This document shows positions 1-7,629 of a DNA stretch of 13,562 nt, one piece after another. The position numbers and the translations under genes are program-made. Below the pieces are notes generated by a model that saw nothing but the letters and a program-made list of their open reading frames with translations, was not told the origin of the DNA and ran no database searches. The DNA comes from Rhodocyclales bacterium (GTDB lineage Bacteria > Pseudomonadota > Gammaproteobacteria > Burkholderiales > Rhodocyclaceae), in the NCBI GenBank assembly GCA_021413665.1, contig JAIOPW010000055.1, positions 1 through 13,562 on the forward strand, written 5' to 3'. Position 1 is the first letter of the stretch. Each line of letters begins with the position of its first letter.

Positions 1-38
1 GTCGTGTGCTTGATGAAATCGGCGAGATGGGTTTCCAT
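1..38 (-). CDS. glcF: Glycolate oxidase iron-sulfur subunit GlcF, N-terminal fragment
   Basis: Only the first 12 codons lie in the window, reading METHLADFIKHT before the edge. This resembles the start of GlcF proteins (E. coli GlcF begins MQTQL), and the gene follows glcE with two bases between the glcE stop and this ATG. GlcF is the subunit with two [4Fe-4S] clusters that passes electrons from the GlcD/GlcE flavoproteins towards the quinone pool. The cluster-binding cysteines are outside the window, so the call rests on gene order plus this short N-terminus. Confidence 0.75.
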   Translation of the reverse strand, partial: METHLADFIKHT

Positions 39-40
39 GC

Positions 41-1099
41 TCAGAGTTCCGGGTACAGGCGGCCGGGATTGAAGACGCCATACGGATCGAAGCTTTGCTT
101 GAGGCGGCGATGCACTTCCGTCAGCGCGGGCGACAGCGGCGCGAACACGCCGCCGGCCCGCTGTTCCCCATGGCCGCCGCGGAACAGCGTCGCGTGGCCA
201 CCCGCCTTCGCTGCCATTTCGCGCAGGCTTGCACCATTCGCGGCACCGCGCAGCCAGCGCTGCGCTCCGCCCCATTCGATCAACTGCGCGTCCGGCACAG
301 CCAGAGGCGGCGCCACCGAGGGCAGGGAGAGCCGCCACAGCGGAGCATCGCCGGCGAAGAAGGCCGTGGTCTGCTCGCGCAGGGAATCCCAGAAGCTCGA
401 CGCGTCCGGCTCGGCAACACGTTCGCCGCCCAGATTTGCGCAGGCGGCCGTGATCGCGGCCTGCGCGCCGGACAGCCGCAGTGTCAGCACGCCGTCCTGC
501 CAACACGTCGCGGCCAGCGGCACGGGTTGGCCGGCCCAACGGTTCATGGCGTCCAGTGCCTTGTCTTGCGGCATCTCGAAACGCAGCGTGGCCTCCGCTA
601 CCGGCAAGGGCATCACCTTGAGCGATACATCCAGAATCAGGCCCAGGGTGCCGAGGCTGCCGGTGACCAGGCGCGAGACGTCGAAGCCGGCGACGTTCTT
701 CATCACCTGGCCGCCGAAATTCAGTTCGCGGCCTTCGCCGTCCATCAGCTTGACACCGAGCACGTAGTCGCGCAGGCTGCCGGCAACCGCCCGGCGCGGG
801 CCGGACAATCCGGCGGCCACGGCGCCTCCAATCGTGGCATTGCCGAAGTGCGGCGGCTCGCAGGCAAGCACTTGTCGCCGTGTCGCCAGCGCCGACTCTA
901 TCTCGGCCAACGGCGTGCCGCAGCGTGCGGTGATCACCAGCTCCGTCGGCTCATAGCCGACGATCCCGCTGTAGCCGCGCGTATCGAGTACTTCGCCAAG
1001 CAGCGGCCCGCCGTAAAAATCCTTGCTGCCACCGCCCTTGAGGCGCAAGGGCTTGCGCTCGAGAATGCGCGAACGAAACTCCTCGACACGATCGCTCAT
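41..1099 (-). CDS. glcE: Glycolate oxidase FAD-binding subunit GlcE
   Basis: This 352-residue protein has the usual length for GlcE (about 350). It is the second flavoprotein subunit of glycolate dehydrogenase, which oxidises glycolate to glyoxylate and feeds electrons to the respiratory chain. The FAD-binding PCMH-type fold shows in LRLKGGGSKDFYG near the N-terminus, then CEPPHFGNATIGGAVAAGLSG and NFGGQVMKNVAGFDVSRL in the middle. The C-terminus ends in the family-typical FDPYGVFNPGRLYPEL. I chose the ATG at 1099 because it overlaps the glcD stop by four bases (ATGA), has a GGGAG site six bases upstream, and matches the family N-terminus; the frame stays open further upstream but that part is inside glcD. 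It is translationally coupled to glcD. No lesion is seen. Confidence 0.95.
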   Translation of the reverse strand: MSDRVEEFRSRILERKPLRLKGGGSKDFYGGPLLGEVLDTRGYSGIVGYEPTELVITARCGTPLAEIESALATRRQVLACEPPHFGNATIGGAVAAGLSGPRRAVAGSLRDYVLGVKLMDGEGRELNFGGQVMKNVAGFDVSRLVTGSLGTLGLILDVSLKVMPLPVAEATLRFEMPQDKALDAMNRWAGQPVPLAATCWQDGVLTLRLSGAQAAITAACANLGGERVAEPDASSFWDSLREQTTAFFAGDAPLWRLSLPSVAPPLAVPDAQLIEWGGAQRWLRGAANGASLREMAAKAGGHATLFRGGHGEQRAGGVFAPLSPALTEVHRRLKQSFDPYGVFNPGRLYPEL

Positions 1100-2565
1100 C
1101 GCGCGCTCCCGGTCAGGCGATACTCGGAACAGTGCCGGGGATAAGGCACCGCCTTGCCCGGATTGAGCAAGGTCAGCGGATCGAACGCCGCCTTGACGGC
1201 GTGGAAGGCATCGAGCTCCTCGCGGGAAAACTGCACGCACATCTGTTTCACCTTTTCGATGCCGACGCCATGTTCGCCGGTGATGGTGCCACCGACATCG
1301 ACCGACAACTCAAGAATTTTGGCGCCGAAGGCGATGGCGCGCTCCGTCTCGCCGGGGTTGCGCGCATCGAACATGATCAGCGGGTGCAGGTTGCCATCTC
1401 CGGCATGGAACACGTTGGCGCAGCGCAGGTAAAACTCCGCCGACAACTCGGCAATGCGCGTCAGCACATGCGACAGATGCTTGCGCGGAATGGTGCCGTC
1501 CATGCACAGATAGTCGGGGGTAATGCGGCCCACCGCCGGAAAGGCCGCCTTGCGCCCCGCCCAGAATTTGAGTCGCTCCGCCTCGCTTTGCGAAATGCGC
1601 AACTCGCGGGCGCCGCTCTCTTCGAGGAGCGTCGACATGGTGGCAATTTCCTCGGCGACTTCTTCGGCCGTGCCGTCGGATTCGGCAAGCAGGATCGCGG
1701 CGGCCGACAGATCGTAGCCGGCATGGACGAAATCCTCGACGGCGGCCGTGGCGAGCTTGTCCATCATTTCCAGGCCGGCGGGGATGATGCCGGCGGCGAT
1801 GATCGCCGCCACCGCATTGCCGGCGTCGATCACGCTGTCAAAGCTGGCCATCACCACCTGGGCGGTGCGCGGCTTCGGCGTCAGCTTCACCGTGGCCTCC
1901 AGCACCACGCCGAGCATGCCTTCCGAGCCGATCATCAGGGCCAGCAGGTCGTAACCGGGTTCGTCCAGGGCATGCGAGCCGATCTCGATGACCTCGCCGT
2001 TCATCAGCGCCACGCGCAGCTTCAGCACGTTGTGCAAGGTCAGCCCGTATTTCAGGCAATGCACGCCGCCGGCATTCTCGGCGATGTTGCCACCGATGCT
2101 GCAGGCAATCTGCGAACTCGGGTCGGGCGCGTAGTAGAGGCCATGCGGCGCCGCCGCTTCGGAGATGGCGAGGTTGCGCACGCCGGGCTGCACCCGCGCC
2201 AGGCGGGCCAGCGGATCGATCTCCAGGATGCGCATGAATCTGGCGAGCGACAAGACCACGCCCTGCACCACCGGCGTCGCGCCTCCGGAGAGACCGGTGC
2301 CGGCGCCGCGCGCCACCACCGGCACCTGGCGCGCATGACAGACTTTCAGCGCGGCCACGACCTGTTGTTCATTCTGCGGCAAGACCACGGCCCAGGGCAG
2401 GCAGCGATAGGCGGTGAGTCCATCGCATTCGTAAGGCTTCAAGTCCTCGTCCTCGAACAGCAAGGCCTCTGCCGGCAGCACGCACGCAAGGTCGGCCAGC
2501 AAGGCGGCGCGGTCAGGGTTGGCGAGGTCCGTCGCCCTATCGACCGTCTGTTCGCTCTGGCTCAT
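1096..2565 (-). CDS. glcD: Glycolate oxidase subunit GlcD (FAD-linked)
   Basis: This 489-residue FAD-linked oxidase (E. coli GlcD has 499) is the catalytic flavoprotein subunit that oxidises glycolate, and often D-lactate-like 2-hydroxyacids, to the 2-oxoacid. The PCMH FAD-binding domain is at about residues 55-235, with PVVARGAGTGLSGGATPVV at 82-100 and SIGGNIAENAGGVHCLKYG at 156-174. The C-terminal oxidase cap carries NVFHAGDGNLHPLIMFD (384-400) and GGTITGEHGVGIEKVK (425-440), the substrate-binding histidine motifs of the D-lactate dehydrogenase/GlcD family. The ATG at 2565 has a good GGAGG site and overlaps the end of the broken glycerate kinase by four bases. It heads the glcDEF block. 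The gene is intact. Confidence 0.96.
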   Translation of the reverse strand: MSQSEQTVDRATDLANPDRAALLADLACVLPAEALLFEDEDLKPYECDGLTAYRCLPWAVVLPQNEQQVVAALKVCHARQVPVVARGAGTGLSGGATPVVQGVVLSLARFMRILEIDPLARLARVQPGVRNLAISEAAAPHGLYYAPDPSSQIACSIGGNIAENAGGVHCLKYGLTLHNVLKLRVALMNGEVIEIGSHALDEPGYDLLALMIGSEGMLGVVLEATVKLTPKPRTAQVVMASFDSVIDAGNAVAAIIAAGIIPAGLEMMDKLATAAVEDFVHAGYDLSAAAILLAESDGTAEEVAEEIATMSTLLEESGARELRISQSEAERLKFWAGRKAAFPAVGRITPDYLCMDGTIPRKHLSHVLTRIAELSAEFYLRCANVFHAGDGNLHPLIMFDARNPGETERAIAFGAKILELSVDVGGTITGEHGVGIEKVKQMCVQFSREELDAFHAVKAAFDPLTLLNPGKAVPYPRHCSEYRLTGSAR

Positions 2566-3697
2566 CGCTTTTCCTCCGCCGGGCTGTCCGGTGCTTCGAT
2601 CAGGATCGCCCTGAAGTCATTCACATTGGTGCGTGTCGGCCCGGTGACGACCAGGTCGCCCAAAGCCGCGAACACGCCGTAGGCGTCATTTTCGGTCAGG
2701 CGCGCGCGCAAATCAATTCCCGCCGCTGCGGCCCGCGCCTTGGTGTCCGCCATGACCAGCGCGCCGGCGTTGTCCTCCGAGCCGTCGATGCCGTCGGTGT
2801 CGGCGGCGATGGCATGGATGCGTGGGTGGCCACCGAGCGCCAGCGCCAGCCCGAGCAGGAACTCGGCATTGCGCCCGCCGCGCCCCTTGCCGCGCACCGT
2901 GACCGTGGTCTCGCCGCCGGACAGCAGCACGCAGGGCCCGGCCAGCGGCACGCCGTGGTCGGCACAGGAAAGCGCGATGCCACCCAGCACGCGCGCCACT
3001 TCGCGCGCCTCACCCTCGATTGCATCGCCCAGCACCAGCGGCGTGATGCCCTGCGCGCGCGCAGCCCCCGCCGCCGCCGCAAGTGAGCCTTGGGCCGTGG
3101 CAATCACATGCGCCTCGCAGGCACGTCGGAAATCGCCAGCGTCACAACCCGCGCTGGCGCAGCCGCCAGCGCGAGGCGGCCGCCCTTGATCGCGGAGATG
3201 TGCTTTCGCACGCAGTTGATCTCGCCGATGCCGGCGCCGCAGGCGAGCAAGGCCTTGGTCACCGCGCGCTTCTGCTCCAGCGTAATGCCGGCCATCGGCG
3301 CCACCAGCAGGGCCGAACCGCCGCCGGACAGCAGCACCAGCACCAGGTCGTCCGCCGTCAGCCCTTTTACCGCGTCGAGAATGCGGACCGCCGCTTGTTG
3401 CCCCGCCGCATCGGGTGCGGGATGCGAAGCTTCGACCACTTCGATGTGCCGCGTCGGAACGCCATGCCCGTAACGTGTGACGACGATGCCGGAGAGCTTT
3501 TCAGGATCGCCACGCCAATGGTCCTCGACGGCGCAGGCCATCGCGGCCGCCGCCTTGCCGGCACCGACTATGACGGTGCGACCAAGGGGTGGCCCTGGCA
3601 GCCAGGCGGACAGGCAACGTGCCGGATCGGCGGCGGCGACCGCATCGTCGAACAGGCCGCGCAACACGGCCCGTTGCCGGGGAAAATTCAGCGCCAA
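2562..3697 (-). pseudogene. Glycerate 2-kinase (MOFRL family), internal deletion with frameshift
   Basis: Two adjoining frames encode parts of one MOFRL-type glycerate kinase (TtuD/GckA), which phosphorylates glycerate to 2-phosphoglycerate. The first part (3697-3104, about 197 residues) has VIVGAGKAAAAMA, VLLSGGGSALL, VRKHISAIKGGR and ISDVP, then reads ARRM and stops. The second part (codons from 3107 to 2562, about 181 residues) resumes in another frame at VIATAQGSL and contains SGGETTVTVRGKGRGGRN, ADTDGIDGSEDNAGA and TGPTRTNVNDF. In the family, about 50-60 residues separate SDVPGDDP from this VIAT segment, including the conserved ASGP stretch; here they are missing and the frame is shifted. 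The TTG start at 3697 is a guess that overlaps hyi by ten bases; GTG at 3667 is an alternative. The second part has a GTG at 3107, but it could not make a whole kinase. A real deletion or an assembly collapse are both possible. Confidence 0.88.
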
Positions 3698-4464
3698 CCG
3701 TCGAGCCAGCCGAGGCTGTCCTCGCTGCGCCGGCTCGGCTTGTACTCGCAGCCGACCCAGCCGGCGTAGCCAATGTTGTCGAGGTGCCGCAGCAGGAACG
3801 GGAAGTTGATCTCGCCGGTGCCCGGCTCGTGCCGCCCCGGGTTGTCCGCCAGCTGGATGTGGCCTATCCGCGGCAACTGCTCCTGCAACGTGCGCGCCAG
3901 GTCGCCTTCCATCACCTGGGCGTGATAGATGTCGTATTGCAGGCGCAGGTTGTCGCTGCCGACGGCCTTGAGCACGGCCAGCCCGGTGCGCGTGGTAGCC
4001 ACCAGGAAGCCCGGCGTGTCGCGCGTGTTGAGCGGCTCCAGCACCAGCTCGATGCCGGCGCGCGCGGTCACGGTTGCGGCAAAGCGCAGGTTCTCGACCA
4101 GGGTTTCCCACGCCTTGTCATGGGAGACCTCGCCTGGTGCGATGCCGGCAAGGCAGTTGAGGCGTGGACAGCCGAGCAGGCGGGCGTACTCGATGGCCCG
4201 GCCGACGCCGTCCTGGAACTCGGCGACGCGTCGCGGGTGGCAAGCGATGCCCCGCTCGCCGGCGGCCCAATCGCCGGGAGGAAGGTTGAAGAGGACGACT
4301 TCGAGGCCCGAGGTCAGCACCACCTCGGCCAGCGCCGCGCGGTCGAACTCGTAGGGAAAATGAAACTCGACGGCGGCGAAGCCGGCCGCCTTCGCCGCCG
4401 CGAAGCGCTCGAAGAACGGGCGTTCGGTAAACAGGAAGGAAAGGTTCGCGGCGAAGCGTGGCAT
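3688..4464 (-). CDS. hyi: Hydroxypyruvate isomerase
   Basis: This 258-residue protein has exactly the length of E. coli Hyi and follows it closely: MPRFAANLSFLF at the start, FPYEFD, NLPPGDWAAGERGIACHP, INCLAG-like LNCLAG, YDIYHAQVMEGD, ADNPGRHEPGTGEINF and WVGCEYKP near the end. The enzyme is a TIM-barrel, metal-dependent isomerase that interconverts hydroxypyruvate and tartronate semialdehyde in glyoxylate metabolism. The conserved glutamates (in LVLEPLN and CEYKP) and the metal-site HxQ/DNP region are present. I chose the ATG at 4464 because it matches the family N-terminus; the open frame upstream runs through repeats. No Shine-Dalgarno is seen, and a TATAAT sits six bases before the ATG. 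It is first in the operon with the broken kinase and glcDEF. No glyoxylate carboligase gene is in the window. Confidence 0.95.
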   Translation of the reverse strand: MPRFAANLSFLFTERPFFERFAAAKAAGFAAVEFHFPYEFDRAALAEVVLTSGLEVVLFNLPPGDWAAGERGIACHPRRVAEFQDGVGRAIEYARLLGCPRLNCLAGIAPGEVSHDKAWETLVENLRFAATVTARAGIELVLEPLNTRDTPGFLVATTRTGLAVLKAVGSDNLRLQYDIYHAQVMEGDLARTLQEQLPRIGHIQLADNPGRHEPGTGEINFPFLLRHLDNIGYAGWVGCEYKPSRRSEDSLGWLDGWR

Positions 4465-4470
4465 GGACCG

Positions 4471-4476
4471 ATTATA
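4471..4476 (-). promoter_or_regulatory. Perfect -10 hexamer just before hyi; possible leaderless start
   Basis: On the minus strand TATAAT is followed by CGGTCC and then the hyi ATG, which would place transcription start at or next to the A of ATG. There is no ribosome binding site before hyi, which fits a leaderless mRNA. No good -35 box is present: the spacer and -35 position fall in the GC-rich hairpin repeat. The hexamer could be chance. Confidence 0.35.
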
Positions 4477-4509
4477 TGTCTCCGCCCCGCTGGGGCGGAG
4501 ACGGTATCC
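4474..4509. repeat. 36-base hairpin repeat, copy 1
   Basis: This is one of two 36-base direct repeats that both begin ATATGTCTCCGCCC and end in ACGGTATCC, separated by five bases. Within it, GTCTCCGCCCC and GGGGCGGAGAC form a perfect 11-base-pair stem with a three-base loop (4478-4502). It lies between the divergent genes hyi and cytochrome b561, immediately upstream of hyi. Confidence 0.8.
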
Positions 4510-4514
4510 TCGCG

Positions 4515-4550
4515 ATATGTCTCCGCCCTGCAAGGGTGGGGACGGTATCC
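4515..4550. repeat. 36-base hairpin repeat, copy 2
   Basis: This second copy differs from copy 1 in and near the loop and in the right arm. The stem GTCTCCGCCCT/AGGGTGGGGAC (4519-4543) still closes if read as plus-strand RNA, because two differences become G-U pairs; on the minus strand they would be A-C mismatches. A third fragment, ATGTCTCCG, occurs at 4619-4627. The remaining sequence to the b561 start (about 4551-4700) has a T-run at about 4630 but no convincing promoter. Confidence 0.75.
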
Positions 4551-4700
4551 ATCCGCTCAGTGCCGGGATCGACACGGAATCCGCGCGCCATTGTTGCGAT
4601 TCCGGCAGCAATCAATTGATGTCTCCGATATTTTTTTCCGGCGCCGACACGCGTAGAGTCGCCCCCTTCGGCTCCCGCCTTGCGCAAGCACCAGACGTCC

Positions 4701-5282
4701 ATGTCCCCCAACGCTGCATCCGGTTCCCGCAACAGCTACAGCCATGTCGCCATCGGCCTGCACTGGCTGATCGCCTTCGCCCTCGTCGCCACCTTCGCGC
4801 TCGGCCTTTACATGCACGAGCTGCCGCTGTCGCCGCAGAAACTCAAGCTCTACTCGTGGCACAAGTGGGCCGGCGTCACCATCTTCCTCTTCGTCGTGCT
4901 GCGCCTCGGCTGGCGCCTGGCGCATCGTCCGCCGGCACTACCCGCCGCCATGCCCGCCTGGCAGCGCATGGCGGCGGAAGCGACGCATGTGCTGCTCTAC
5001 CTGCTGATGATCGCCGTGCCGCTGTCCGGCTGGCTGATGAGTTCGGCCAAGGGCTTCCAGACCGTCTGGTTCGGCCTGCTGCCACTGCCCGACCTGCTGG
5101 ACAAGAACAAGGAACTCGGCGACCTGCTCAAGGAAGTCCACGAAGCGCTCAACTTCGGCATGGCCGGCCTGGTGCTCGCCCACCTTGGTGCCGCGCTCAA
5201 GCACCACGTCATCGACCGCGATGACGTGCTGTCGCGCATGCTGCCGTTTCTCGCCAAAACCGTACCCGGAGAATTGAAATGA
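4701..5282 (+). CDS. Cytochrome b561 family protein
   Basis: This 193-residue integral membrane protein has four likely transmembrane helices, the usual size and shape of prokaryotic cytochrome b561 (di-haem, quinol-linked electron transfer in the inner membrane). Histidines in IGLHWLIAF, YMHELPLS, YSWHKWAGV and VLAHLGAALKHH are placed as expected for the haem ligands. The segments LIAFALVATFALGLYM, WAGVTIFLFVVLRLGW, HVLLYLLMIAVPLSGWLM and FGMAGLVLAHLGAAL are hydrophobic. I chose the ATG at 4701; a TTG at 4680 in frame would add seven residues with no better ribosome site. Its stop overlaps the first yceI-like start (ATGA). The pairing with YceI proteins recalls yceJ-yceI of E. coli. Confidence 0.92.
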   Translation: MSPNAASGSRNSYSHVAIGLHWLIAFALVATFALGLYMHELPLSPQKLKLYSWHKWAGVTIFLFVVLRLGWRLAHRPPALPAAMPAWQRMAAEATHVLLYLLMIAVPLSGWLMSSAKGFQTVWFGLLPLPDLLDKNKELGDLLKEVHEALNFGMAGLVLAHLGAALKHHVIDRDDVLSRMLPFLAKTVPGELK

Positions 5283-5851
5283 AACACTGGCAACACTGCC
5301 TTGCCCTTGGCGTGCTGGCCGCCACCCTGCCCGCCCACGCCATCGAATTCAGCCAGTTCCAGCCGGCGAAGAGTTCCCTCACCTTCGTCTCGAAGCAGAT
5401 GAACGTGCCGGTCGAAGGCAAGTTCAACAGCTTCCGCAGCAAGCTCGCCTTCGACCCGGCAAAACCGGCGGCTGCGAAAGCCGAGTTTGAAATCGATCTC
5501 GCCAGCATCGATGCGGGATCGCAGGATGCGAACGACGAGGTCGCCGGCAAGGCATGGTTCAATACCAAGGCCTTCCCGGTTGCGAAATTCGTATCGACTT
5601 CGGTCAAACCCCTCGGCAACAACCGTTTTGAAGTCGCCGGCAAAATGACGATCAAGGGCAAGACCCTGGATCTGACCGCGCCGGTCACCCTGCGCCAGGA
5701 AGGCAACAGTGCTGCCTTCGAAGGCAGCCTGGTCCTCAAGCGCGCCGATTATGCGATCGGCGACGGCGTGTGGGCCGACTTCGGCACCGTCGCCAACGAG
5801 ATACAAATCAAGTTCCGTCTGGTGGCCAGCGCAAGTCCAGCCGCCAAATAA
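5279..5851 (+). CDS. YceI-like periplasmic lipid-binding protein (first copy)
   Basis: This 190-residue protein has a Sec signal peptide (MKHWQHCLALGVLAATLPAHA, likely cut after residue 21), then a YceI-type lipocalin-like barrel that in known members binds polyisoprenoids or quinone-like molecules. Family traits are SLTFVSKQMNVPVEGKFNSF, AKAEFEIDLASIDAGS, DEVAGKAWFNTKAFPVAKF and GKMTIKGKTLDLTAPVTL. The start overlaps the cytochrome b561 stop by four bases and is preceded by CGGAG at a good distance, so the two are coupled. It is followed within 30 bases by a second YceI gene of different sequence, so the pair are old paralogues rather than a recent duplication. Confidence 0.92.
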   Translation: MKHWQHCLALGVLAATLPAHAIEFSQFQPAKSSLTFVSKQMNVPVEGKFNSFRSKLAFDPAKPAAAKAEFEIDLASIDAGSQDANDEVAGKAWFNTKAFPVAKFVSTSVKPLGNNRFEVAGKMTIKGKTLDLTAPVTLRQEGNSAAFEGSLVLKRADYAIGDGVWADFGTVANEIQIKFRLVASASPAAK

Positions 5852-5881
5852 CAGCAAGCCCCACCCCTCAGGAGAAAACCC

Positions 5882-6448
5882 ATGAAGAAACTCGCCCTCG
5901 TCCTTGCCCTTTCCGCCTTTTCCGCCACCGGCTTCGCCGCGCCCGAAACCTTCAACGTCGAGCCGACCCATACCTTCCCGCGCTTCGAATACAGCCACTT
6001 CGGCTATTCCAACCAGCAGCAGCGCTTCGACAAGACCAGCGGCAAGATCGTGCTCGACCGCGCCGCCAAGACCGGCTCGGTGGACGTAAGCATCGACACC
6101 ACCTCGGTGAACACCGGCTACGCCTTGTTCAACCAGCACATCCAGGCCGAAGACTATTTCGACACCGCCAGGTTCCCGGCGATAACCTTCAAGTCGACCA
6201 GGGTTCGGTTCGAAGGCGACAAGCCGGTCGCCGTCGACGGCAACCTGACGATCAAGGGCGTGACCAGGACGGTCACCCTGACGGTGACAAACTTCCATTC
6301 GATGCCGCATCCGATGCTGAAAAAGGACGCGATCGGCGCCAATGCGACAGCCAAGGTCAAGCGCTCGGAATTCAACATGGGCAAGAACGTGCCCTACGTG
6401 GGCGACGACGTCACCCTGACCATCGCCGTCGAAGCCATCAAGGAGTAA
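5882..6448 (+). CDS. YceI-like periplasmic lipid-binding protein (second copy)
   Basis: This 188-residue protein has a signal peptide (MKKLALVLALSAFSATGFAA, cut near residue 20) and a full YceI domain: FNVEPTHTFPRFEYSHFGYS, GSVDVSIDTTSVNTGYALFN, AEDYFDTARFPAITFKS, GNLTIKGVTRTVTLTV and a C-terminal VGDDVTLTIAVEAIKE. It is closer to the classical YceI pattern (THTFPxFxYxHFGYS) than its upstream neighbour. The AGGAG site at about 5870 sets the ATG at 5882. It is the last gene of the b561-yceI-yceI unit, which suggests a shared role in periplasmic isoprenoid/quinone handling; that role is inference. Confidence 0.94.
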   Translation: MKKLALVLALSAFSATGFAAPETFNVEPTHTFPRFEYSHFGYSNQQQRFDKTSGKIVLDRAAKTGSVDVSIDTTSVNTGYALFNQHIQAEDYFDTARFPAITFKSTRVRFEGDKPVAVDGNLTIKGVTRTVTLTVTNFHSMPHPMLKKDAIGANATAKVKRSEFNMGKNVPYVGDDVTLTIAVEAIKE

Positions 6449-6486
6449 GCGGTTGTTGAAACACGCCACTTGTGACGTGGGTACTT

Positions 6487-6566
6487 CCGTTCGTGGTGGG
6501 CCTGTCGAACCATGAGCGGAGGCTCCGCGCCCGCCATGCACCCTTCGACAAGCTCAGGACGAGCGG
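6487..6566. repeat. REP-like palindromic intergenic element
   Basis: The left arm CCGTTCGTGGTGGGCCTGTC (from 6487) and the right arm ending CAAGCTCAGGACGAGCGG (to 6566) are inverted copies over about 25 bases with a few mismatches; the middle holds a small GCGGAG/CTCCGC palindrome. The motif TTCGACAAGCTCAGGACGA is, to my knowledge, a common dispersed intergenic element in proteobacteria. It sits between convergent genes and could also act as a two-way terminator for the second yceI gene and the minus-strand operon. No T-run follows. Confidence 0.75.
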
Positions 6567-6594
6567 TATCGAGGCCTGTCCAAGTGCCAGGGAA

Positions 6595-7629
6595 TTATGG
6601 AAGTGCGATCGTGCCGACCTCGTGGGAGAGCGCCTCGATGGCGCTCTCGTCCATGTCGAGCAGGCGTCGGCAGAGTTGCGCGAAATGCGCCTGGCCCGCA
6701 ACCACGGCGAGGGCCAGGGTTTCGGTGTCGTTTGCATCGGCTGTCGCCTGGTAGGCCGCCACGAGTTGCGGAAACATCTCGCGGCGCAGGCCGTCGAACG
6801 TCGCGAACCAGAAATGCAGCGACTCCAGCGCGCCCCGCCGCCGCAGTTCCGGCAGCGTCACCAGGCAATCAGCCAGGTTGTCCCGCGCGGCGCGCGCCAG
6901 CAGTTCCGCGCGCTTGCGGCTGAAGCCGTCGAGTTTGAGCGCCCATCTGTCGCCGAGCATCCGCCCGGCGGCGAACTCGCCTTCCTCGTGCAGCACCAGC
7001 GTCTCGATTTCGCCTTCGGTCATGCGCTCGATCGCCGCTTGCGGATCGACATCGAACCCGTACGCAAGCAGCGCCGACTTCAGCGCGCCGTCCTGCTGCT
7101 TGACGTTCCAGCCCTCGGCCTTTTCCCATAGCCACTGGCGCAGCGCCTCGCGCCGCACGATCAGCGTGGCGCCCTGCGACGCCGCCGGGATGGCCGAGAC
7201 ATCGCGCGCATATTCGCAGCCGCAGACCAGTAGCTGCGCGTCGCCGCGTTGCTCTTCGCGGTCGAGCCGGCCGAGGAAGAAGTGCGGCTTGTGGAAACGC
7301 CCGACGCCCGCACCGTACACCAGACCGCTGCCAGCCAGCGCGATATTGACCTCCCGCGCGGCGAAGGGGTCGAACTCGCGGCCGGCGACCGGCACCGCGA
7401 CGAAATCCTCCTCGGCGATCAACTCCCAGCGTGCCTCGCGCTCGCTGATCCAGAGCCCCACCTCGTCGCGCGGCGGCGACACGCCATAGGGCAGTTGATG
7501 CTCCCAGCGGTAGAACTCGCGCATGCCAAGCAGGTAGGTGCACAGGCTGACATCCCGCGCATGGCGCGCATCGGCGATGTCGCAGTTGGTCTGTACCGCC
7601 TCCACCAGCACGCCCATGCCGGCGATCAT
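6595..7629 (-). CDS. Sfum_1244-type conserved protein of unknown function
   Basis: This 344-residue protein resembles, from memory, the family labelled Sfum_1244; no function is known to me. Recognisable stretches are VEAVQTNCDIADARHA, LCTYLLGMREFYRWEH, EVGLWISEREARWE, PHFFLGRLDREE and ARDNLADCLVTLPEL. It looks soluble, with no signal peptide or membrane helix. I chose the ATG at 7629 because it overlaps the preceding stop by four bases and has a GGAGGGG site five bases upstream; an ATG at 7617 is an alternative. It is the last gene of a tightly packed minus-strand operon led by an HTH-ferredoxin-reductase fusion, which suggests a role in the same process. Confidence 0.8.
   Translation of the reverse strand: MIAGMGVLVEAVQTNCDIADARHARDVSLCTYLLGMREFYRWEHQLPYGVSPPRDEVGLWISEREARWELIAEEDFVAVPVAGREFDPFAAREVNIALAGSGLVYGAGVGRFHKPHFFLGRLDREEQRGDAQLLVCGCEYARDVSAIPAASQGATLIVRREALRQWLWEKAEGWNVKQQDGALKSALLAYGFDVDPQAAIERMTEGEIETLVLHEEGEFAAGRMLGDRWALKLDGFSRKRAELLARAARDNLADCLVTLPELRRRGALESLHFWFATFDGLRREMFPQLVAAYQATADANDTETLALAVVAGQAHFAQLCRRLLDMDESAIEALSHEVGTIALP

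Noticed and set aside
1132..2682. A 516-codon open frame on the plus strand opposite glcD
   Set aside because: It is antisense to an intact, well-recognised gene, its protein has a shuffled Arg/His/Gly-rich make-up, and such frames are common in high-GC codon patterns.
2562..3107. An independent small gene starting at GTG 3107
   Set aside because: It is plainly the C-terminal half of the MOFRL kinase whose N-terminal half lies immediately upstream in another frame.
4474..4550. CRISPR array
   Set aside because: Only two imperfect palindromic units with a five-base gap; no spacers and no cas genes.
4590..4625. Sigma-70 promoter for cytochrome b561 around TTGCGA
   Set aside because: No matching -10 hexamer at 16-18 bases; the match is too weak to list.
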